64,000 nt of DNA from the NCBI RefSeq assembly GCF_000213175.1, contig NW_009799099.1, forward strand, positions 5,151,985 through 5,215,984, given 5' to 3'. The stretch comes from Neurospora tetrasperma FGSC 2508. Its lineage: Eukaryota > Ascomycota > Sordariomycetes > Sordariales > Sordariaceae. The translations under genes were made by a program, and so were the position numbers. Shown piece after piece: positions 56,481-64,000 of this stretch. Numbering within the stretch: position 1 is the first letter of the stretch; each line of letters starts with the position of its first letter. Under the pieces are notes generated by a model that ran no database searches, was not told the origin of the DNA, and saw nothing but the letters and a program-made list of their open reading frames with translations.

Positions 56481-57179
56481 ATTATATTAATAGGCGGAGT
56501 GTTTAGATATAGCTAAACTACTTAATAGAGAATTACCCCGGGTATTATAATATTATTATCGATTAGACTCGTTTTTCTCAATTCCCAAAGGAGGGTAACG
56601 TCTTTAATCGATTTACTCCTTATATTCTTAAAGAAAATATTAAAATTAATAAAAATAATATAATTAATATTAATAATAAAGAAGTAGTCGCTATACTAAA
56701 CCTTATAGGTAATTAAACCCAGTTTAATTAATTTATTAACTAACTAAATAAATAAAGGTAAGGGTAGCAATCTAAATATCTACCTCTTTAATATATTAAT
56801 ATTAGTCCTATATATAGTCCTAAACTTCTTTTACATTTTACTCTAGCGTTAAACCCGGCCCTAATAGTTTTGAATCCTTCTATTTTCTCGGCTATTTAGC
56901 TTGCCCGTACTTTTAATCCTAATCTTCTATTTATACCCCTAGTATTAAAATTAAAGTTAGATCTAATATAAGAATTAGAACTATAAATTATTGGGCCTTA
57001 ATTAATAAGGGCGAGTTTGTAGTTTTATGTAGATAATAGGCTTTATTAGACTTACCCTTATCAATAAATTTAATTAGTTATAACTATTACTTTCCTAAAT
57101 ATTCCTAACCTTCTACCTTCGAAGCTAAATTAACTTTTTAGCCCAACGTCTCTATAAAATAATATATTATAATTATATT

Positions 57180-58280
57180 AAATATATCATAAAGTAGAAG
57201 GACGGCTACTTTATTTGCTACCCATAATTCCGTTTCATTACCTTTAATACTCTAATATATAATTAGGTTAATTAAAAGAACTCTTTCTATATTCGTTGTA
57301 ACCCCGGCTATAGTAATCTATAGGCTAAAGATTTTGGGGCTACTCTTAAAAATTATACGGATTAAGGAGAATAGATCCTCTAATCTATTATAAAGTATAT
57401 AAATACTTTATATAGTACCCGATTATATTAAGGAGCTAAAAAGTAAATATTAAGAGTATTTATCTATAAATTTAATATATTATCCTTCTTTATAATATTT
57501 ATACCCACCGACGTACATTAGAGGTCTTTAATTAAACTTATACCTCAGTATAATAAATATTTAAATAATAGTAAGTATAAATATAGTAAATTTACTTAGG
57601 AGAATTTTATAATAATCTAATAATTAGTATAGAGTTTTTTTGAAAGAGGTACAAAGTATTCCGGGAATATATCCTTATACCTAAATTTCGTATTATCAAT
57701 TACTAGGCCTAATATAAATAGTAAGCCCGCGATAATCCTAATAATTATAGTTTTTATAAATATAGTAGTATACCCGAAATTGAGTTCGAAACTGCCTATA
57801 GTAAAGATGTATTTATTACTTTTTAGGGTATTTATATTATAACTATTAATTTAGAGCCCTATCGAACTACTAATATAGCCGAAGGCAATTTATTAACTAT
57901 CTATATAAGAGAGTACGAGTAATTAACCTTCGCTATACTATCCTATATTATTAATTATATAAATTAATACTAATATAATACAATATATTATCTACGGCGT
58001 TATAAACTCCCCGATAGTTCAATAACTTTAGAGCCCGTATACCGTTTCAATTTTCCCTAGTAAATATACGACCGCCTATATATTACTTATAGATTTAATC
58101 CGTTATATAATATATTTAATATTGCTCGTAATAATACTAATATCAATAGTTAGAACCCTACTATGTTATTAGGCTGATTAGCTAATACCGATATCTCCCT
58201 ATATATTAGCGTTTAAACCGTCCTTTACTATATTACTAAATATTATTCGAAGGTAGAAACGAAATTTCTATCCTACTAAT
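57180..58280 (+). pseudogene. Helitron Rep remnant of H2
   Basis: The region shows blocks typical of Helitron Rep: a 'YRFNFP-QIYDRLYI' block near 58045 and 'LANTDISLYISV-TVLYYITKYYSK-ET' near 58175-58260, preceded by about 0.8 kb of Rep-like sequence in several frames. The HUH block is not clear at this level of decay. Only the last about 350 bp are shared with H1. Confidence 0.55.
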
Positions 58281-58399
58281 AATTTATATTTTAAATTCTA
58301 CTTTATATTTCTAGCCGTAAGCTATTACTCTTATTTATTATTAAATTTATAAATAAAGTACTATTAGAAAGAGATTAGTCTATTTAGGAGGTTTATTAT

Positions 58400-60600
58400 T
58401 ATTATTTTTATTTACCTTTATATAAGGGTATAAAAGTAGTCCGGTTCATAGATTATTAGCCTAAGGAAGATTAGAATTGTTTTATTATTAGTATTAATAA
58501 CGAAGTGCGAAGCTATATTACCTAATATAATAAATATCTTTAATATAGTAATTAGTTCGCCGAATTGATTTACTTTTAATTTTATATCTATACTAATTAA
58601 ACTATTCGGCTATAGCGTTTCTATAAAAAGCCCTATATATTAAAATATATATTAAAATATAAGGGGGATATTATATCCGATACTTATTAAGACTTTTACT
58701 AGGTTAAAATAATATTTTACTACCCTTATCGTTTTAATACGAATTTAAAGTTAATCGGCGGGGTAGAATATACTCCTTAGTCCGAACTATATAACCGCTA
58801 TTAAGAAATTTATAACTACTATAAATATAATTACTATGGAAAGTCGTTCGAACTACCGCCTAAAGATAATATTAAGGTTATACTACTTTAAAAGGATATA
58901 TAATAAGAAGATTAGATACGTATAGTATAAGAAGCCCTAGACCGGCCTATAAGCGCCGACGAAGATATTAATTGTCTTAACCGTTATTCTATTAATTTCG
59001 AATATAATTAGTAATTTTACTATAGATTGTATAATAGTATTATAGCGAATATCCCGGACTTTTAGAAAGGTATAAAGGTTAATTATCCAAATATATTTAA
59101 GGCCGAAGTAGTTACTAGTATTATAATAGACGGTCTTAATTCCGAATAATACTTTATTTATAATATATTTATCAAATATTATTAAGTATTTCTTTATAGT
59201 AATAATCCTCCGCTATTAAGGATACAATTACATAGTAAGGGTAATATTAGTAAATTGTATATTATCCGATTACTCCCTATTCGATTAGAAGAGTTGGGCC
59301 CCATAATTATTACTATATAAACGAATAAAGGCTTCCTATTATTATACTAGTTACTCCTACTAGTATAGCGGTTAATAATATCAATAATTCTATACTATAT
59401 TTATTTCTCCGGCTGCCCGTATTAAAATTTAGTACTATATTACCAAATTTAAACCCTAATAATCCAGCGTCTTTATAACTAAAACTTTACTATTTACGCT
59501 ATTTAATTATAAACGAAAAGTCTATAATCGGATTTAAAATACTATACTTCTTAAATTAATAATTAAAGTAAGCGTTTCCTAATCACAATAATATCTTCTT
59601 TAATAGTAAGAGTATTCTATTAATAGGAAATTTCTACTAATTACCTCCTATAATAGAAAAGGCCTTAATTAATACAAAGCTATATACCTAATTATTACCT
59701 AAAAATATAGTTAGGAAGTTAGCGTACTAGGTACTTCGATTATACTATCGAATTAAGATAAATTGTCTATTAAGGGGGTAATAAATAGGCGACGTTTTGA
59801 AACGTATTGAAAGGTCTATAGTATTTACAACCTATTTTATAATATTAGGAGCTTCTATCTATACGGATAAATACTAAATTATAGTAGGAAGGGTATAATC
59901 TTAGTATTTTCGAGGACGTATTGCGTATATACCCAATTAATAACCAAATTAGAGAATATAACCAAAACTACCCTAAATGCTTCGGCGCCCTAGTTATTTA
60001 AATATATACCGATTATACTAATATTAGAATTATCGAGGTAGAATCTATTTATACTAATAACCTCTATAAGTAATTACCCCTAACTATTAGTATTGAAATT
60101 ATACTTATAAAGAATATTTAGACCGACAATGGTTTAGTTAACGGTACTATTAATATTATTTATAATATTATTTAGCGTTATAGCGACTACCCTAGGGAAG
60201 TACCGCCTTATATTCTATTATTGTATTTTCCTAACTATACTAATCCTCCTTATTTTAAATAGGAGGGTTTTAATATTAATATTGTACCTATCTTCCATTC
60301 TATTTAGGATTTTATAAAAGGATCTACTCATTATATTAAAAGATAGTTCCCTATTACTATTGCTTATGCTATTATAGTATATAATTCGTAGGGTATAATT
60401 ATTAATACTGCTGTTCTAGATATTTTGAAGACGGACTTTGCGTTTGGTTTAATATATATAGTTATATCAAAAGTTAAAATATTATAGGGTATAATATTCA
60501 ATTGTCCTTTTAGTATTATTACTATATAGACGAAAGGTAGTAAGGCCCAATTTAAATACTATACCAATATTATTCGGAAGCGGCTTTAATAGATATTACC
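58400..60600 (+). pseudogene. PIF1-type helicase of Helitron H2
   Basis: It aligns along its length with 47250-49450. Walker A is the region near 59225-59260 ('SKGN-SKLYII'). The link region 'RPISADEDI---NRYSINFEYN--FYY' near 58940-59040 matches H1. RIP-type stops are frequent, and the H2 copy has fewer recognisable catalytic residues than H1. Confidence 0.65.
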
Positions 60601-60886
60601 TCTTATACTAATAGTAGTAATATAATTCTACTACGGATTCTAGGCACTTCGCTTATATTTAAGAGACTTCGATAGTATATAATTAATACGTATTCCTATA
60701 CGGACGTTACCCCTTTTCTATTTCCTATTTCTTTATATTTATAAAACGATTGCCTTTTTATTTTATATATCGCTTTATCTATCCCTAAAACAAATAATAC
60801 TTTTATCTCTTATAATATTATAACTACTAGTAGTAATACTATTATATTAATATTGTCCTTACTAACCTTCTCCCTACTATTACTAT

Positions 60887-61050
60887 AGTACAAATCAATC
60901 GCCGAAGTACCTTTATAATAATATCCAACAATCCTACCGCTAGCCAGTCCTTATTACTACCATAGTGCGAATTAATCGCCGATAGCGCCTTTATAAGAAC
61001 ATCCAATAGTTTAGCCGCTAGCCGGTCTCTATTACTACTATAGTACGAAT
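60887..61050 (+). repeat. 77-78-bp tandem repeat in H2 (2 units)
   Basis: The AGTR landmark (the AGCG of H1) falls at 60887, 60964 and 61042. Same unit as 49731-50050, but two units instead of four. An open frame on the minus strand (60842-61111) is an antisense shadow of this repeat. Confidence 0.75.
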
Positions 61051-61082
61051 TAATCGCCGACCTATTGGAATAATACCAATAG

Positions 61083-61300
61083 CCCAAATGAAGGCCAAAA
61101 TCGCCGAACACTTTACGCCTAATAAAATAGTAGCTATAGGCATAGCCCAGAGGAAGGCCAAAACCACCCGTTTAGGATACCTCACGCCTAGTAAGGTAAT
61201 AACTATAGGCATAGCCCAGAGGAAGGCCAAGACCGCCGAGTACCTTACGCCTAATAAAGTAGTAATTATAAGTATAGTTCAAATAAAGGCCGATTGCCAA
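61083..61300 (+). repeat. 63-69-bp tandem repeat in H2 (3 units)
   Basis: Landmarks at 61083, 61146, 61215 and 61278. A 73-residue open frame (61088-61309) reads through it with repeats such as 'AQRKAKTAEYLTPNKVV', showing that the repeat is in coding phase. It equals 50081-50282 in H1. Confidence 0.7.
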
Positions 61301-61861
61301 CTCGTTTAAATGGAATATATAAGTGCGTTATCGAATTGGCGTATAGCTAGATACTCTCCCTAGTATATATACCTTTATTATATAAACGGAGGTAGGCTTC
61401 GTCTTAACTACAATAAGAACCGGCCATTCCTAGACCTCTCCGATACGAACGGATTATTAGTAGTAGAAAATTACTATTTAAAGCGTAGCTATTATATACG
61501 AAGCGGCGACTACTTAGAAGTCTATTAGGATTGGAGTGCTTAGAAGTCTATTGTTCCTCGGGAGGCATTAACCTTCTACGCTTCGTTATTAATCCCCGTT
61601 CATTCGGTTAAACCGTTAAAAATATATTTATTGAGACTAGATTACTTAAAAATCTATCGGGATTAAATAAATCTATTTCGGTACCCTCTCTCTCCCTTCG
61701 AGAGGGAGGTCCTATATTAGGAAAAGAATAAGAGGAGGCTTTAATTACGGAGTCCTCTATATTATTAATTATAGCGAGAGGTTGTAACGAAGTGGAACTC
61801 CGTTTATATTGCTAGTAGAGGGTCTCTGATGGATTTAAGCGGTTATTTTTATATAATATAC

Positions 61862-61935
61862 CGGAGGGTAGATCGATAGGTGGAAGGTAGATCGATAGGT
61901 AGAAGGTCAATCGATAGGTGGAAGGTCGACCGGCT
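61862..61935 (+). repeat. 18-19-bp minisatellite in H2
   Basis: GATCGATAGGTGGAAGGT-like units recur four times in a row; H1 has about three decayed units at 51010-51060. Confidence 0.7.
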
Positions 61936-62339
61936 TAGGCACGAGGTCCGTTTTACGGCAGTATATTCAATACATTCGAGTATATATAGGTAATTCGACC
62001 GTGTATACCCAATTTGGCGGTCTATATAATAAAAATAGGTAGTCCTTAAGTCTATTGTTTAATTTTTATTATTATTACAATCTACCTAGTAAATACCGTT
62101 TATATAATTGCCTGCCTACTTACCCAACCGTCCCTTCGTTAACTATAGGTTATATATATCATTTAGAATTATTTTACTCCCCTCCTCTCTCTTCTTTTCT
62201 TCCCTAAATTATATTATATACAACCACATAAGTAATTACTAATATTATACCTATTTATTCCCTTTCGTTTTACTAGCCTAATTAATAATCGTTATATAAA
62301 TATAATATCTTCTAATATATCTCTCCCTATTACTTCTAA

Positions 62340-62990
62340 GTTTATACTTAGCTCAACCTAACTGCCCGCCCCTAAAACCCTTACCCGCCCTTCTAAATTT
62401 ATTATACCTACTAACCGCTACTACTATTATAAGGATATTTCCCCTAATATTCCGGCCGCTACCCTTAATTACCCGTCTTAATTATTCTAATATTCTATTA
62501 GTAAATTCCTCCCCTACTATACTAAATTACTAGAGAAGGAGAAGGCCGAGGAGTTTATAGTTATTCCCCCCTTTATAAAGAAGAGGAAGATTGTAAGTTT
62601 TCTTTTCTTTTCTTTTCCTTTCCTATCTAATTATAATATTTATTATTATATTTACTAGGATAATAATAATAAAGACGAGGATAATAGCTATAATTGTAGC
62701 CTTTTATATAGTTATCCGTATAATGCTCTATATTAATATAATATATAGAATAGGTACTATTATATCAAACCTAAGACGGGTAGAGGAAAGAAGTACTATA
62801 TTTATATTTAAAAGAGGGTTAATGACGACCTTGGACGTTCTAAGATATATGTAGTATATTAAGCGCTATAGGAAATCAGAGATATTAATAACGATAGTGC
62901 TATATATAAGTACTATAATAATATTTTCGATGCTATTGGCCCTATAGTTCGCTTGGAAAAGGTTAGCGTTATCCTCCTATAAGTTTTTTT
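62340..62990 (+). pseudogene. Unidentified coding remnant X1 in Helitron H2
   Basis: Counterpart of 51470-52130, with the same order: Pro/Arg-rich start, AT-rich interval, then 'GKKYYIYI', 'YVVYQAL-EIRDINNDSAI' and 'KYYNNIFDAIGPIVRLEK'. Not recognised. Differences from H1 are mostly of the C/T or G/A kind. Confidence 0.45.
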
Positions 62991-63059
62991 TTTTTTTGGT
63001 TCTTTTTTTTCTTTCCTTTTTTACGTTTTCTTTCTAATAATAATAGTTTATATAATACT

Positions 63060-63560
63060 ATAGTAGCTCTATCGACTTTACCTTCGGGCGTAAGATTCTT
63101 ATTGTTCTTTATATCTATAATAGTAAAGTTCGTCGCCCTACTTCTCTTATCCCTAGCCCCGTCCTTCCGGCTTTCGAGATTTTTACTACCCCCCCAGCCT
63201 TCGCCCCCCGGCCCTCGCCCCTTCGGCCCCGGCCTTCGCCCGCTAGGAAAACCTCCCTCCTAGCTACTCTCTTCCTACCCCCCTCCCCCCTTCGCCGGTT
63301 ATACTATCCCTCCGGCCCTCCTTATTTCCGCCCCGGCTAGCTACCCTAGCTAGTCCGTCGTCGAAATTCGTTTTACTATACTAGAGAAGGATATAAAATA
63401 CTACTTTAAAGTACTAAAGTAGTTCTAGGAGTAGGAGAAGAAGAAGAAGGAATTAAATATTACTATTATTAGCAATTTGAAAGTTCCTTAGCCTTTCGGC
63501 CCTTATTCGTTCAAATAGCCTAACCGACTTCTCTAAGGAGGATAAGGAGGATGATAATAA
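63060..63560 (+). pseudogene. Unidentified Pro-rich coding remnant X2 in Helitron H2
   Basis: Counterpart of 52200-52660. The Pro-rich run (63185-63300) contains extra CCGGCCYTCGCCC units relative to H1. Function unknown. Confidence 0.35.
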
Positions 63561-64000
63561 TAAAAATAAGGATGTTCATTTAATTATTAGTATATCGATA
63601 ATACCCTATCTTTATTTTTCATTTTTTTTTTTGCCATTGGGTATAAATATTAATATTTACTATCTTACTCTCAACCCGTTTATATATTTTAATTTATATT
63701 ATAAATAAACCCTAATACTATATATAATTATATACTTCTTAACTTCTATACCTTTATTCACAATTAACCGCCTGGATACTTAATTATCCTATGTCGGCTA
63801 TTTATATTGATTCTAAATAATTTAAAGATTTTAATAGATGTATTACTAGCGGGAATTGAGTAGAAGTAGGTTACTTCTTTATCTTTAAAGCTTTATTAGT
63901 CGGTATATTTTTAGAAGTACGTAGTTTAGTATATTACTTCGAGCGAATAGGGAGATTAAAGAGATTTACAAAAAAAATTTTCTTTTCGTAAATAAGTTTA

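Larger units (their letters stand above)
54006..64000 (+). mobile_element. Helitron H2, longer copy running off the window
   Basis: Same family as H1 but with the 5' coding part: a Pro-rich N-terminal region, DUF6570-like domain, Rep and PIF1 helicase, then the same tandem repeats and X1/X2 remnants. The left limit is uncertain; AT-rich sequence from 54070 to about 54700 shows no motif and may be flank or 5' UTR. The 3' end lies beyond 64000. RIP-affected; no intact frame. Confidence 0.65.

Noticed and set aside
1-64000. CRISPR array, operon or bacterial gene content
   Set aside because: No regularly spaced direct repeats with unique spacers, no ribosome-binding-site pattern and clearly fungal transposon content.

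Overview
The window looks like a transposon graveyard from a filamentous ascomycete (Pezizomycotina). Most of it is very AT-rich and almost lacks CpA/TpG. Recognisable transposon proteins are full of the stops and Tyr/Asn/Ile replacements expected when CAA/CAG/CGA/TGC become TAA/TAG/TGA/TAC, which is the signature of repeat-induced point mutation (RIP). Telomere-type TTAGGG runs fit a filamentous fungus. I see no intact host gene, no rRNA and no credible functional tRNA. Species and chromosome position cannot be told; a subtelomeric, centromeric or other AT-isochore location are all possible.

Layout, left to right. 1-2360 is the 3' part of a Tad-like LINE (copy A). 2361-10400 is a minus-strand LTR-retroelement fossil carrying a 118-bp MITE (2435-2552); its LTR is split by a complete-looking Mutator-like element, MULE1 (6874-10132, about 100-bp TIRs, 8-bp target duplication). 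10401-13200 is AT-rich filler holding one copy of a GC-richer repeat (T1a), a tRNA-like motif and telomere-motif/hairpin units. 13560-16815 is the Rep part of a Helitron (H3), cut by the LTR of a minus-strand Ty3/gypsy fossil. That fossil continues to about 31833 and is interrupted by a full LINE (copy C, 18667-25634, minus), by T1b and its surrounding insert (27546-28420), by a 0.22-kb island and by a 131-bp MITE-like element. LINE copy B (31834-39922, plus, with a 469-nt run of N) carries a fresh 758-bp insertion with an 11-bp perfect target duplication. 39923-42720 is a gag-like fossil. 42837-46715 is a second MULE (MULE2) containing a 525-bp TIR element. 46716-53330 (H1) and about 54000-64000 (H2, running off the window) are two direct copies of a second Helitron family; H1 lacks the 5' part. 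Between them lie short tandem repeats, including GC-palindrome plus CCCTAA units.

The pieces act together only as a record of layered insertion. An old Helitron was hit by a gypsy element, which was hit by LINEs. RIP then degraded these repeats, and a set of short GC-richer elements that are little touched by RIP landed later or escaped it. Several of those islands carry internal TTAGGG arrays.

The points most worth following are: the LINE whose 2.2-kb tail beyond the reverse transcriptase moves as one unit; the 758-bp insertion with target duplication, Pol III-like boxes and telomeric repeats; the T1 family; and the Helitron pair, whose internal tandem repeats are nearly all a multiple of three in length and differ in copy number.
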